From DASRQK01 sp964401685 (GTDB lineage Bacteria > Bacteroidota > Bacteroidia > Sphingobacteriales > Sphingobacteriaceae): a DNA stretch of 44,868 bases. The stretch is taken from positions 1 to 44,868 of the forward strand of contig CAYNZH010000017.1 of NCBI GenBank assembly GCA_964401685.1, in the 5' to 3' direction. Shown here in pieces: positions 8,514 through 17,522 of this stretch. The notes under the pieces are model-generated. The model made no database searches. It had not been told where the DNA came from and was given only the letters and a program-made list of their open reading frames with translations. Each line of letters opens with the position of its first letter. Positions within the stretch are counted from its first letter, which is position 1. The position numbers were made by a program, and so were the translations under genes.

Positions 8514-8521
8514 TAATTTTG
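8514..8521 (+). promoter_or_regulatory. -7 box for the pseudouridine synthase, leaderless geometry
   Basis: TAATTTTG (TAnnTTTG) with exactly 4 bases before the ATG at 8526, so the predicted transcription start coincides with the start codon. Confidence 0.55.
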
Positions 8522-8525
8522 TAAA

Positions 8526-9275
8526 ATGGATCATGTGGATAAAGCGACGTTTAGAAAATATAAGTTTCCGGACCTAATACTGTTTGAAGACGCCAATTTG
8601 TTGGTTATCAATAAGCCCCCTTTTATCTCTACCCTTGACGAACGAGAGGGCGGACAGGCAAGTATTTTAGGTATGGCGCGAAAGTATATTGCCAGCGCTC
8701 AGGTTTGTCATCGCCTTGATAAGGATACTTCTGGCATTCTGCTGATCGCTAAAAATCCAGAAACATACAGAAACGTCTCTATGGCTTTTGAACAAAGAAA
8801 AGTCGATAAGGTCTATCACGCGGTAATTGGAGGAGTCCGTGAGTTTAGAGACGTTTCGGTCCAACTGCCCATTTTAAATAGAGGTAATAAAAACGTCGTG
8901 ATAGACCGCGCCAAGGGCAAAGACGCAGAAACCATTTTCACGACACTTAAATATTTCGGCCATTATTCCCTGATAGAATGCCGCCCCGTTACCGGGAGAA
9001 TGCACCAAATTCGCATTCACTTGGCCAGTCAGCGGGCTGCAATTGTCGGAGATTTGCTCTACAAAGGCGAGCCGATCTACTTATCGGATATCAAAAAACG
9101 TGGTTTCAGCCTAAGTAAAGGGAAAGATGAGCAGCCCCTGATCAAACGATTTGCGCTTCATGCTTTTCAGGTTTCCTTCCAGCTAGAGGGGCAGGATTAT
9201 TTTTTTGAGGCTCCTTATCCTAAGGATTTTGCAACCTTGATCAAACAACTGGAAAAGTTTGATCCCCCGTATTAG
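8526..9275 (+). CDS. RluA-family RNA pseudouridine synthase
   Basis: A 249-residue enzyme that isomerises uridine to pseudouridine in rRNA or tRNA. It carries the catalytic signature CHRLDKDTSG (61-70) with D65 as the catalytic aspartate, motif I around VINKPP (27-32), and the PVTGRMHQIRIHL motif III with its arginine in the second half. There is no N-terminal S4 domain, so it resembles the short RluA/TruC group rather than RluC/RluD. Target position cannot be assigned. The ATG is fixed by the adjoining promoter box. Convergent with the TolC-like gene, 3 bases apart. Confidence 0.92.
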   Translation: MDHVDKATFRKYKFPDLILFEDANLLVINKPPFISTLDEREGGQASILGMARKYIASAQVCHRLDKDTSGILLIAKNPETYRNVSMAFEQRKVDKVYHAVIGGVREFRDVSVQLPILNRGNKNVVIDRAKGKDAETIFTTLKYFGHYSLIECRPVTGRMHQIRIHLASQRAAIVGDLLYKGEPIYLSDIKKRGFSLSKGKDEQPLIKRFALHAFQVSFQLEGQDYFFEAPYPKDFATLIKQLEKFDPPY

Positions 9276-9278
9276 GAT

Positions 9279-10481
9279 TTATAGTCGCCATTTTTCATAT
9301 GCCGCCAGTGTCTTCAAAAACTCGAGTTCTGCCTGCAGCATCTGTTCGGTTAATTCTCGGTACATGTTCATTTCCAGAAGGTAATCAGTAATGCTTATGT
9401 TTTGCAGCTCATAGGATTTTGCGGCCAAATCTAAATTTACAGATTTCTCGACCATTTTTCTCAGTTCATCGATGGTGGCCGCTAGTGCGCGGAGCTTTTT
9501 GTATAATGCATTTTCCTCGTTGACAATTTGTTGTGACGTCGCCTCGAACTCCTTTTGTACGGCGATTTCTTTCAGTTTGGCATGCTTAAGCCTGTTTTTC
9601 GGTTGCCAAATGGGAATACTCACTCCGAAAGTCAATCCGCGGAAGTCAACTTCTATGTCCTGTTCCCTCATAAATCCCACGGACATCGTAGGCAGGTGAG
9701 CGGATGCGGCAAGGCTGCGCTCATGTCCACTGATGATACGCTCCTGGTCTAAGGCGGTCAATAAAACATTGCCCCGTTCCGAAGGTACAGGCTGAAGGTG
9801 TTCCAAGGGGGAAAAGTTTTTATCCATCATGGGAAGCTCCACAGAATTTCCGCCTCCTAGTAAAGCAATCGTCCGATCTTTAAAATACGCCCCTTCTATC
9901 TTGTTCAACTCCCATTCCTTTCTAATACTGATGGTCTGAAGTCGCGCTTTGTTCCGTTCGAGTATGTTCGTTTCACCCAAGTTGAATCTTCTTTCGGAAG
10001 CCGATTGCAAACCTTCAGCCAGACGGAGTTGTTCCTCGAGAAACTCCCCATAATATACGTGGTAGTTCCACTGAATGTAAAGTTCCAAGGCTTCCTGCAT
10101 CAGCTCTGCCCGCTGCACTGCAAGGGTCTGATCTACCTGTAGGGATTGCGCATTGGCAAGTCTTTGTTTTGATATGTAGATCGTAGGAAACTCAAATTCT
10201 TGCGAAATAGAAAAGTCCAGCCTCCTGTCGCTGATTCTCGGCTGGGGACGAAGGTAATTTATTCCAATCTCCGGATCAGGAGGGTTCAATCCTACAAAAT
10301 ATCCCACTTTTTGAGCTTCGCCTTTCGATCTTTGCGCTTCCAGTTCAGGGTTGAAACGATCAAATAAATCTATGAATGACCGAAAGTGTGTCTGAGCGAG
10401 AAGAACTTCAGTGCTTATCAGCGTAAAAACGCTAACTAATATGAATGCTCGGCGAAGAAACCGATTGTTATAATTTTTCAT
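9279..10481 (-). CDS. TolC/CusC-like outer-membrane efflux protein
   Basis: A 400-residue outer-membrane channel component for the metal pump upstream. It has a signal peptide (about 1-30, ending LLAQ) and long alpha-helical coiled regions typical of TolC barrels, with the duplicated pattern of helix-rich segments around 85-200 and 290-395. LTFGVSIPIWQPKNRLKHAKLKE-type text (split around residues 280-305) is typical of heavy-metal CusC/CzcC relatives. It lacks a lipobox, unlike CusC. The start overlaps the 3' end of the RND gene by 14 bases, so translation is likely coupled. Last gene of the operon 15205 to 9279. Confidence 0.88.
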   Translation of the reverse strand: MKNYNNRFLRRAFILVSVFTLISTEVLLAQTHFRSFIDLFDRFNPELEAQRSKGEAQKVGYFVGLNPPDPEIGINYLRPQPRISDRRLDFSISQEFEFPTIYISKQRLANAQSLQVDQTLAVQRAELMQEALELYIQWNYHVYYGEFLEEQLRLAEGLQSASERRFNLGETNILERNKARLQTISIRKEWELNKIEGAYFKDRTIALLGGGNSVELPMMDKNFSPLEHLQPVPSERGNVLLTALDQERIISGHERSLAASAHLPTMSVGFMREQDIEVDFRGLTFGVSIPIWQPKNRLKHAKLKEIAVQKEFEATSQQIVNEENALYKKLRALAATIDELRKMVEKSVNLDLAAKSYELQNISITDYLLEMNMYRELTEQMLQAELEFLKTLAAYEKWRL

Positions 10482-13400
10482 AAGCTTGCGATGATTTTGG
10501 CGTGATCCAGCCGAAAACGATCGGGATGATCAGCATATTTAACAGTGTGGACGTAACCAAGCCTCCTAAAATAACCTGCGCCATTGGACTTTGTAGCTCA
10601 TTTCCAGGTGCATCACCGTTTAGCGCGAGAGGTAGCAAAGCCAAAGCAGTTGAGATAGTCATCATTAGAATCGGATTCAGTCGATCCAAAGAGCCCTTCG
10701 ATATAGCTTCTTCTGTCGTCAGACCCTCCTCAATAAGGGTGTTGTACCGTGCGACCAGAAGCAACCCATTTCTGGTAGCGATCCCAAAAAGCGAGATAAA
10801 TCCGATCATAGAGGGAATGCTCAGAACTCCAGAAGTAAGTGAAATAATCAGTACGCCACCGATAAGTGCCATAGGCAAATTAAGTAAGATTACAGCCGCT
10901 TGCCTGGCATTCCGAAACTGATTGTAGATCAGTAGGAAGATAAGAATTATTGCAAAAATCGATACGGACAGCAAAGTCTGTGAAGCTTTCTGCTCGGACT
11001 CAAATTGCCCACCGTACTGAACGAAATAACCCTCAGGGAGATCAATTTCCGATGCAATTCTGTCCTGAATGTCCTCGACCACGCCGTGAAGATCTCTGCC
11101 AGAAGTGTTGGCACTGACAACTATATTACGTTGTACGTTTTCCCGATTGATCGTATTTGGCCCGCTTGTGGAGCGAATTTCTGCGATTTCACCCAAGGTG
11201 AGCGTCGATTCGTAGCCGTCTATGACGAGATTTTCCAAATCTTCTTTGCTTTTTCTGAAATTGCTGCCGACGCGGACGGATAGATCATAAACCTGGCCGC
11301 CTTCGTAAATCTGAGAAATGACCTGGCCACCCATGAGCGTACGCACAATTTCCTTAAAGTGTGGAACAGTCACTCCGTGCATGGCCATCAGTTCTCTTTT
11401 TGGGCGAATGGTCAACACTGGTCTTTCCACCTGTTGCTCGACATTGAGATCTGCAATTCCTTCCACGTCGCTTACAACCGACTGAATCTCATTTCCCAAT
11501 CGATATAGGGTAGAAAGATCAGCGCCAAATATTTTGATTGCGATATTTGCCTTTGTACCGGAAAGCATCGCATCAATGCGGTGAGAAATAGGTTGCCCGA
11601 TCTCTAGATTGACCCCTGGCAATACTTCCAGTTTCTCCCGAAGCGTATTTACCACTTCCTCACGGCTACGGCCATCCAGTTGGTAAGGCGCTTCAATTTC
11701 AGAAACGTTGACGCCTAGGGCGTGTTCGTCCAGTTCGGCTCTTCCTGTCTTTCTAACTGTGGTATATATTTCAGGCACGCTCAAAATGAGCTCTTCGGCT
11801 TTTCGGCCGATTTCATCGGATTGCGCTAGTGATGTCCCAGGCATCGTGGCAACGTTTATCGTAAAAGATCCTTCGTTGAATGGTGGCAGAAAACTCCGGC
11901 CAAAGGTGAGTAAAAGACCGATTGAAACGGCAAGAAAAGCAATCGCAACGCCCAGAACCAGCTTTTTTCGTCGTAGTGTAATACGTAGGACAGACTGATA
12001 ACCCCGTTTTAATTTTCTAGCCACATAGGGCTCACGATCGCTTTTGCCTGCTACTCCTACGTCATTGTTTAATAAATAGGAACACAGTACAGGAGTCAGC
12101 GTCAATGCAATAAGGGTTGACGCAAAAAGCGAAACTATAAACGAAATCCCAAGTGGAACCAGCATTCGGCCCTCCATACCTGTAAGAAAAAACAGGGGCA
12201 GGAATGAAGCGACTATAATCAACGTCGAATTTAATATAGGCATCCTGACCTCACTTGATGCATTGTAAATGATTTTAAGCGTACTTAGCTGTTCGGGTTT
12301 CGGTTTCAGTCTGTTTTCGCGCAAATGTCTGAATACGTTTTCTACATCAACTATCGCATCGTCGACCAGTGAGCCGATTGCGATGGCCATTCCGCCTAGA
12401 CTCATGGTATTGATCGTGAGGCCTAGAATTTTGAGGGTGAGCACGGAAAAAAGCAAGGACAATGGAATGGCAACAAGTGAAATCAATGTTGTTCGCACGT
12501 TCATCAAAAAGAAGAACAGTACGATCACAACAAAGAGACAACCCTCATACAAGGAGCGTTGCACATTGCCAATAGAACTTTCTATGAACCTGCTCTGGCG
12601 AAATGCGTCTGTTGAAATCTGCACATCGGCCGGTAGGCCGCTAGCGAGTGCAGAGAGTTCTGCGTCAAGCTTCTCGGTCAGATCCATGGTGCTGACCCCG
12701 GGTTGCTTGGTTACTGTCAGAAGAACAGCGGGTTTGCCTTTCTCCGATGCTAGGCCCATTCGCGGGCTCTTTTCACCAATGGTAATGGTCGCGATGTCCT
12801 CCAAAAGGATTCTTCCGGTGCCGCCTGCCTTGACAAGTGATTTTCCCAAAGCTAGCGTATCCTGCGTCGCCAGATCACCGACGATGATATATTCGTTTGA
12901 ATATTGATTCAGAACACCTCCGGACTCGTTCTGACTCAGTGCACTCAATGCGTCAAGAGTCTCATCAAGCGATACGCCGAGGTGTTTCATGCGCATTATG
13001 TCTAGCTGAATCTGGTATTCTTTGATTTCACCACCCAAAACAGTAACCTGTGCCACGCCCCCGGTGGCCAAAAGCCGCGGTCTGACTGTCCAGTCCGCTA
13101 ATGACCTCAAATCCATCAGGTTTGTACTGTCAGATGTAATACCTACAATGAGTACTTCTCCCAAGATAGAAGATTGTGGCCCGAGCGTCGGCCTCCCGGC
13201 TTGAGGGGGAAGGGCTTCACCGACTGTGGCTAATTTTTCAGAAACAAGCTGTCGAGCGTTATAGATATCGGTGCCCCATTCGAACTCAACCCAAACGACT
13301 GAAAAACCTGTTGTCGAGGAAGAGCGAACTCTTCGGAGATCAGTTACCCCGTTTACGGCCGTTTCTATAGGGAAGGTCACCATGCGTTCGACCTCTTCGG

Positions 13401-13572
13401 GAGCCATTCCATGCGCTTCTGTCATCACCACGACTGTCGGGGCATTGAGATCAGGGAAAACGTCTACTTCCATTTGATAGGCAACATAGACTCCCGCTAG
13501 CGTCAATAAAAGAGAGGCGACCAGTACGGCAAGCCGGTTATTGAGCGCGAATAATATGATGTTGTTCAGCAT
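10468..13572 (-). CDS. Heavy-metal efflux RND permease (CusA/CzcA-like)
   Basis: A 1034-residue inner-membrane trimeric proton/metal antiporter, full length for the HME-RND family. It has TM1 at about 11-30, a first periplasmic porter region to about 340, TM2-6, the second periplasmic loop and a C-terminal TM bundle (from about 870). By direct alignment, the TM4 residues A398, D404 and E411 match the Cu(I)/Ag(I)-type CusA triad A-D-E rather than the D-D-E of divalent-metal CzcA. However, the methionine clamp of CusA is not evident: in an ungapped alignment the RIDM position reads RIDA. Substrate is therefore open. It is flanked by the His-rich adaptor (10 bases upstream) and the outer-membrane channel. 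Confidence 0.93.
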   Translation of the reverse strand: MLNNIILFALNNRLAVLVASLLLTLAGVYVAYQMEVDVFPDLNAPTVVVMTEAHGMAPEEVERMVTFPIETAVNGVTDLRRVRSSSTTGFSVVWVEFEWGTDIYNARQLVSEKLATVGEALPPQAGRPTLGPQSSILGEVLIVGITSDSTNLMDLRSLADWTVRPRLLATGGVAQVTVLGGEIKEYQIQLDIMRMKHLGVSLDETLDALSALSQNESGGVLNQYSNEYIIVGDLATQDTLALGKSLVKAGGTGRILLEDIATITIGEKSPRMGLASEKGKPAVLLTVTKQPGVSTMDLTEKLDAELSALASGLPADVQISTDAFRQSRFIESSIGNVQRSLYEGCLFVVIVLFFFLMNVRTTLISLVAIPLSLLFSVLTLKILGLTINTMSLGGMAIAIGSLVDDAIVDVENVFRHLRENRLKPKPEQLSTLKIIYNASSEVRMPILNSTLIIVASFLPLFFLTGMEGRMLVPLGISFIVSLFASTLIALTLTPVLCSYLLNNDVGVAGKSDREPYVARKLKRGYQSVLRITLRRKKLVLGVAIAFLAVSIGLLLTFGRSFLPPFNEGSFTINVATMPGTSLAQSDEIGRKAEELILSVPEIYTTVRKTGRAELDEHALGVNVSEIEAPYQLDGRSREEVVNTLREKLEVLPGVNLEIGQPISHRIDAMLSGTKANIAIKIFGADLSTLYRLGNEIQSVVSDVEGIADLNVEQQVERPVLTIRPKRELMAMHGVTVPHFKEIVRTLMGGQVISQIYEGGQVYDLSVRVGSNFRKSKEDLENLVIDGYESTLTLGEIAEIRSTSGPNTINRENVQRNIVVSANTSGRDLHGVVEDIQDRIASEIDLPEGYFVQYGGQFESEQKASQTLLSVSIFAIILIFLLIYNQFRNARQAAVILLNLPMALIGGVLIISLTSGVLSIPSMIGFISLFGIATRNGLLLVARYNTLIEEGLTTEEAISKGSLDRLNPILMMTISTALALLPLALNGDAPGNELQSPMAQVILGGLVTSTLLNMLIIPIVFGWITPKSSQAYEKL

Positions 13573-13582
13573 CTTTCCAGCA

Positions 13583-14764
13583 TTAATGAGTGTGTCCGTG
13601 AGGAATTTCGGTGCTCAGACCGGCTAATTTCAGATAGTAAGCGCCATGAGTCACGATTTCCATACCTTCCTCCAAACCGTTGACTATAATTACCCTAAAT
13701 CCATCGTCGCTTCCACGTTGTACCGGAATTTTTTCATAAATCCCGTTGCTTTTTTTGCTGAAGACGAAATACAAACCTTGCTCTTCGATCAGCGCGCTTA
13801 GTGGCAGGGTTAGGGCAGAAGAAATCGGATTCGATTTCAGATAGACTTCCACTGAAGAACCTAAAACGAGGTTATCAGGTTGGTCGAATTCGAAGATCAC
13901 CGGAATAAAGCTTGATTGAGCGACCACTTGCTTTCCGTGAGAAACAACCTGGCCGTTTAATTCCTCTAAGGTGTATGATTTGCCGTCGGGCGTGATGAAG
14001 TTCGCCGAACGAATTGACGGAAGGAGGTAACTCTGCCGTACGGAAACGTCAGCAGTCAATTGTGTCCTTTTATAACTGTTTATAGTTAGTAATGGCTGAC
14101 CGGTATTCACGTACTCTCCGTTGGTGACCCACACACGACTGATGTATCCACCCTGTGAACTGGATACTATCAATCCCTGATCCGTGTTTTGCTCGGCTAA
14201 TGCGTCAAACCTAATTCTTGATTGTTCGTACTCCGCCCTTATAGCACTATATTCGGCAAGGGAAATGAGTGAATCCTGAATTAGCTGCTGCGCTCTTTCA
14301 TAATTCTCTTCATCTGCCTGCATTTGTACACGGAGCCTCTCGAGAGGGTCGCCTTCCATGAGATTTTTTGAAGAAATATAGGCGATGCGCTCTCGGGCCT
14401 TTAGTTCGGACCCCGCTGTGTAATTCCCTTCTATAAAGCGAACAACACCATTTGCTTGCGCTACCACTGTATGCTGCTCTCCCAAGGGAGATTCTATTCG
14501 CCCAACAGTCCGAATGGTTTCGTGGAATTCTCCAGATTTGACGACCTCGGTTTGCATCCCGATCATCTTTGCTTGAGCGTCCGAAAATTCCAACTCATTA
14601 TCAGCTAGTTCCGGATGATGGTGATGGTCCTCGTCGCCGTGATCATGATGGCTATGGTCATGATGGTCATGATGATCATGGTTATGGCCGTGGTCGTCGC
14701 TCACCGTTGACCGACAAGATGATACCACAAAGGAAGCAATGATTACCCAACTGAGTACTCGCAT
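13583..14764 (-). CDS. His-rich periplasmic adaptor (HlyD/CusB-like) lipoprotein
   Basis: A 393-residue membrane-fusion adaptor that links the RND pump to the outer-membrane channel. The signal peptide ends in VVSSC (C17), so it is probably lipid-anchored. Residues 25-50 hold 15 histidines interleaved with Asp/Glu, an obvious metal-sequestering patch. The lipoyl-like half-motifs follow (RTVGRIESP near 85, VVRFIEGNYTAG near 108), then a helical hairpin (about 140-185), GYISRVWVTNGEYVNTG (around 205-221), and beta-barrel domains. The C-terminus IPHGHTH adds two more histidines. The His-rich region suggests Zn, Ni, Co or Cu handling; which one cannot be told from the sequence. First large gene of the pump operon. 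Confidence 0.92.
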   Translation of the reverse strand: MRVLSWVIIASFVVSSCRSTVSDDHGHNHDHHDHHDHSHHDHGDEDHHHHPELADNELEFSDAQAKMIGMQTEVVKSGEFHETIRTVGRIESPLGEQHTVVAQANGVVRFIEGNYTAGSELKARERIAYISSKNLMEGDPLERLRVQMQADEENYERAQQLIQDSLISLAEYSAIRAEYEQSRIRFDALAEQNTDQGLIVSSSQGGYISRVWVTNGEYVNTGQPLLTINSYKRTQLTADVSVRQSYLLPSIRSANFITPDGKSYTLEELNGQVVSHGKQVVAQSSFIPVIFEFDQPDNLVLGSSVEVYLKSNPISSALTLPLSALIEEQGLYFVFSKKSNGIYEKIPVQRGSDDGFRVIIVNGLEEGMEIVTHGAYYLKLAGLSTEIPHGHTH

Positions 14765-14815
14765 ATAAGAAAGTATAAATGTAAAAAAAAGGGATTAACG
14801 ATGGCTTGGCCGCAA

Positions 14816-15205
14816 TTATGCGTAAAGAGACGTTAATATCGGAGGACCTCTTCGTTGAAAATCAAGGGGAGAAATTTTCTGCATGTCCCGATCTGATGCC
14901 CGAAGGGTAAAAGTAGGCGGGGCGGTCGCCAAATCAAAGTTGCATAGAAGGGGCTGAACTTGCAAAAAAACGAAATCGTCCGAGGAAATTGAAAAATCGG
15001 CCTGCTCAGAGTGAGCGTTAATTAATGCGTGGTTAAGCGTAATACACTCAGCGCTTTCAGTGGGCGCCTCAGTTTCCTGCGAATGAGTATGTTCAACACA
15101 TTCCGTGGAATTGAGATGAGCAGTGTGATCAGCGTGATGATGATGAGGAACAAAAGCGTGAGCTAACAAGGCCAGATAAGCCAGCACAAGCAAGCCAAAT
15201 CTCAT
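14816..15205 (-). CDS. Small exported His-rich protein (DUF6769-like)
   Basis: A 129-residue protein with one N-terminal hydrophobic segment (signal or anchor, about residues 2-19), directly followed by VPHHHHADHTAH and more His/Cys/Glu residues (CVEHTHSQETE). It ends in RRGPPILTSLYA, a tail I associate with the DUF6769-type proteins found beside metal RND operons in Bacteroidota. I chose the ATG at 15205; a GTG at 15229 would add a KK-rich start. It lies 51 bases upstream of the adaptor and shares its promoter. A periplasmic metal-binding or sensing role is inferred from composition and context, not demonstrated. Confidence 0.75.
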   Translation of the reverse strand: MRFGLLVLAYLALLAHAFVPHHHHADHTAHLNSTECVEHTHSQETEAPTESAECITLNHALINAHSEQADFSISSDDFVFLQVQPLLCNFDLATAPPTFTLRASDRDMQKISPLDFQRRGPPILTSLYA

Positions 15206-15250
15206 CCTATTTACGCTAATTTTCTTCACTTTATAAACTTGGTTTCGGAC

Positions 15251-15280
15251 CAAATATATGAAAAACTTTTAATAAACAAA
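15251..15280 (-). promoter_or_regulatory. Promoter of the metal efflux operon
   Basis: On the reverse strand, TTTG (15280-15277) stands 18 bases upstream of TATATTTG (15258-15251), a full Bacteroidota -33/-7 pair. The -33 box abuts the rpsA terminator stem. Confidence 0.62.
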
Positions 15281-15307
15281 AAAGGCCGCCCAAAATGGGC
15301 GGCCTTT
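15281..15307 (-). terminator. Rho-independent terminator of rpsA
   Basis: Perfect 12-bp stem (15281-15292 with 15296-15307; AAAGGCCGCCCA/TGGGCGGCCTTT) with a 3-base loop. On the reverse strand the stem runs into TTTTTTG, so it terminates rpsA 24 bases after its stop. Confidence 0.93.
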
Positions 15308-15331
15308 GTGTTGTAGGTTGTGTTCTTCCGA

Positions 15332-17269
15332 TTAGGAAGATTTACCACTTTCCTTATCTTCCATTTGCTCTTTCAACTGTGCAAGAACGTCAAGATCTCC
15401 CAAAGTTGATTTCTCAACCGAATCTTTAACCTTTTTCACAGCTGATGAAGATGCTTTCGCTTCTTTTTTACGCGCATTGAATTCTTCAATCCTAGCTTCG
15501 GCACGCTCATCTTCCCAGATACGGGAGTGAGAGATAACCAAACGCTTGTTTTCTTTGTTGAACTCAATGATCTTGAAGTCTGCAGTTTCATCAAGCACAA
15601 GTGGTGAACCATCTTCTTTCACGCTATGCTTTGCAGGTGAGAAACCCTCGACGCCGTAAGGCAGGGTAACGATATTTCCTTTTTCACCTACTTTGATTAC
15701 CGTTCCTTCGTGGATAGAATCAATGGTAAAAATAGTTTCAAAAGTATCCCAAGGGTTTTCTTCCAACTGCTTATGACCGAGACTCAACTTGCGGTTTTCT
15801 TCGTCAAGTTCCAAAACGACAACTTCCAGTTCTTCACCAACTTTAGTGAACTCGTTGGGGTGGTTGATCTTTTTGGACCATGAAAGATCAGAAATGTGGA
15901 TCAATCCATCTATTCCTTCTTCCAGTTCGACGAAAACACCGAAATTGGTCATGTTTTTAACTGCTGCTTTCTGCTTGGATCCTACAGGATAGCGGTCTGC
16001 GATATCTTTCCAAGGATCTGGAGTCAATTGTTTGATACCAAGGCTAATCTTACGATCTTCCCTATCCAAAGTCAAAATCTCGGCTTCGACCTCGTCTCCA
16101 ACTTTCAGGAACTCTTGCGAGCTTCTCAAGTTTTGTGACCAAGACATTTCGGAAACGTGAATCAGGCCTTCTACACCTGGCGTAATCTCAAGGAAAGCAC
16201 CGTAATCAGCAACTGTAACGATTTTACCTTTAACCCGTGAGCCGACAGCCAAATCCGGATCCAAAGAATCCCAAGGATGTGGAGAAAGCTGCTTCAAGCC
16301 AAGAGCGATACGTTTTTTCTCATCATCAAAATCCAAAACAACCACATTGATCGTCTCATCAAGCGACAACACTTCTCTTGGATGCTCGATACGGCCCCAT
16401 GAAATGTCTGTAATGTGAAGCAATCCATCGACACCACCCAAATCGATAAATACACCGAAATCTGTGATGTTCTTGACGGTACCTTCAAGAATTTGTCCTT
16501 TTTCCAATTTCGCAACGATCTCCGTTTTTTGGTTTTCCAAATCATCTTCGATCAATACTTTGTGGGAAACGACGACGTTTTTGAATTCGTGATTGATTTT
16601 AACAACCTTGAATTCCATTGTTTTGCCTACATAGATATCGTAATCACGAATAGGCTTAATGTCGATCTGTGAACCAGGAAGGAATGCTTCCACACCTTTA
16701 ATGTCCACAATAAGTCCACCTTTGGTTCTGCTTTTCACATAACCATCGATGATAGCATCATTTTCAAGAGCTTCGTTAATAGCTTCCCAAGATCTTTGGG
16801 TTTTAGCGCGCTTTCTTGAAAGAACAAGTTGTCCGTTTTCATCCTCTTGGGACTCAACGAAGACATCGACCGTATCACCTGGTTTTAGATCAGGTAAATC
16901 ACGGAATTCAGAAATAGAAACCAAACCATCAGATTTAAAACCGATGTTCAATACTACATCTTTGTTGTTGATGGAAACCACCGTGCCCTGCACGATTTCT
17001 CCTCTGTTGATCGAACTCAGCGTGTTTTCGTACTGGGCTTCAAGCTTCGCACGTTCTTCATCGCTGTAACCACCGAAACCCTTCTCGTCCAGGTCCCAGT
17101 CGAAATCACCTTCTGGTGTAACCCAGGTGTTGGATTTGATTTCATCCATCAAGTTTGAATCAGCTTCTGACTCGATGTTTTCTTTTTCTTTCACCAAGTT
17201 GCCCTCAGTGTCTTGGAGCTCAGCCGCTTTGGCCAATAACTCTTTTTCTGCTTCTTGTTTTTTTGCCAT
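15332..17269 (-). CDS. rpsA: 30S ribosomal protein S1
   Basis: Binds mRNA on the small ribosomal subunit and helps load leader-poor or structured messages, which matters in Bacteroidota where Shine-Dalgarno sites are rare. The 645-residue protein has an acidic N-terminal extension (1-85) and six S1 repeats, visible from their recurring GxVxxIxxxGxFVxL...GLIHxSxxSW pattern at roughly 88-155, 172-240, 258-330, 344-418, 430-505 and 517-590, then a charged tail rich in Lys, Ser and Glu. Repeats 3-5 are the most canonical. ATG at 17269 follows an AAAGGAG sequence 12 bases upstream, unusual for this phylum. A strong terminator follows. Confidence 0.96.
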   Translation of the reverse strand: MAKKQEAEKELLAKAAELQDTEGNLVKEKENIESEADSNLMDEIKSNTWVTPEGDFDWDLDEKGFGGYSDEERAKLEAQYENTLSSINRGEIVQGTVVSINNKDVVLNIGFKSDGLVSISEFRDLPDLKPGDTVDVFVESQEDENGQLVLSRKRAKTQRSWEAINEALENDAIIDGYVKSRTKGGLIVDIKGVEAFLPGSQIDIKPIRDYDIYVGKTMEFKVVKINHEFKNVVVSHKVLIEDDLENQKTEIVAKLEKGQILEGTVKNITDFGVFIDLGGVDGLLHITDISWGRIEHPREVLSLDETINVVVLDFDDEKKRIALGLKQLSPHPWDSLDPDLAVGSRVKGKIVTVADYGAFLEITPGVEGLIHVSEMSWSQNLRSSQEFLKVGDEVEAEILTLDREDRKISLGIKQLTPDPWKDIADRYPVGSKQKAAVKNMTNFGVFVELEEGIDGLIHISDLSWSKKINHPNEFTKVGEELEVVVLELDEENRKLSLGHKQLEENPWDTFETIFTIDSIHEGTVIKVGEKGNIVTLPYGVEGFSPAKHSVKEDGSPLVLDETADFKIIEFNKENKRLVISHSRIWEDERAEARIEEFNARKKEAKASSSAVKKVKDSVEKSTLGDLDVLAQLKEQMEDKESGKSS

Positions 17270-17281
17270 TAATTAATTTAT

Positions 17282-17307
17282 CTCCTTTTCCCAACCTAGG
17301 ATTGGGA
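17282..17307 (-). promoter_or_regulatory. rpsA leader: small hairpin and Shine-Dalgarno-like AAAGGAG
   Basis: On the reverse strand, TCCCAA and TTGGGA pair (17307-17302 with 17294-17289) around a 7-base loop CCTAGG-containing segment. AAAGGAG (17288-17282) follows immediately, 12 bases before the ATG. The hairpin would lie at the very 5' end of the transcript predicted from the -7 box. Confidence 0.4.
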
Positions 17308-17310
17308 TTG

Positions 17311-17341
17311 CAAAGGTAGAAAAAATAATTCTTTTATTAAA
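17311..17341 (-). promoter_or_regulatory. rpsA promoter
   Basis: Reverse-strand -7 box TACCTTTG (17318-17311), preceded after a 19-base spacer by TTTA (17341-17338), one mismatch from the -33 TTTG. Predicted start near 17306. Confidence 0.55.
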
Positions 17342-17522
17342 GAAATGCCTCACATTGAGGGGAAAAAGATCAAAATTCTATAAAATGCGCTGAAAATGGC
17401 TCGCAATTAACGTTTACAAATGTATTTCAATGTAACATTTACATGGTTTGAAAGGAGATACGCCCAGTCAAAGGAAATTATTTCTAATTTGCAGCCTCAA
17501 CAAACAATTATACCAAGTATAC

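Noticed and set aside
12269..12907. A 212-codon open frame on the forward strand opposite the RND pump.
   Set aside because: It lies entirely within well-supported RND coding sequence and has no domain or start context.
14641..14695. Simple-sequence repeat (ATGATG/ATGGTC) that could be a tandem repeat array.
   Set aside because: It encodes the His/Asp-rich stretch of the adaptor; codon-level repetition explains it.
15206..15253. Use of the upstream TTG at 15253 as start of the small His-rich protein.
   Set aside because: It falls inside the -7 box at 15251-15258, so transcription would begin after it.
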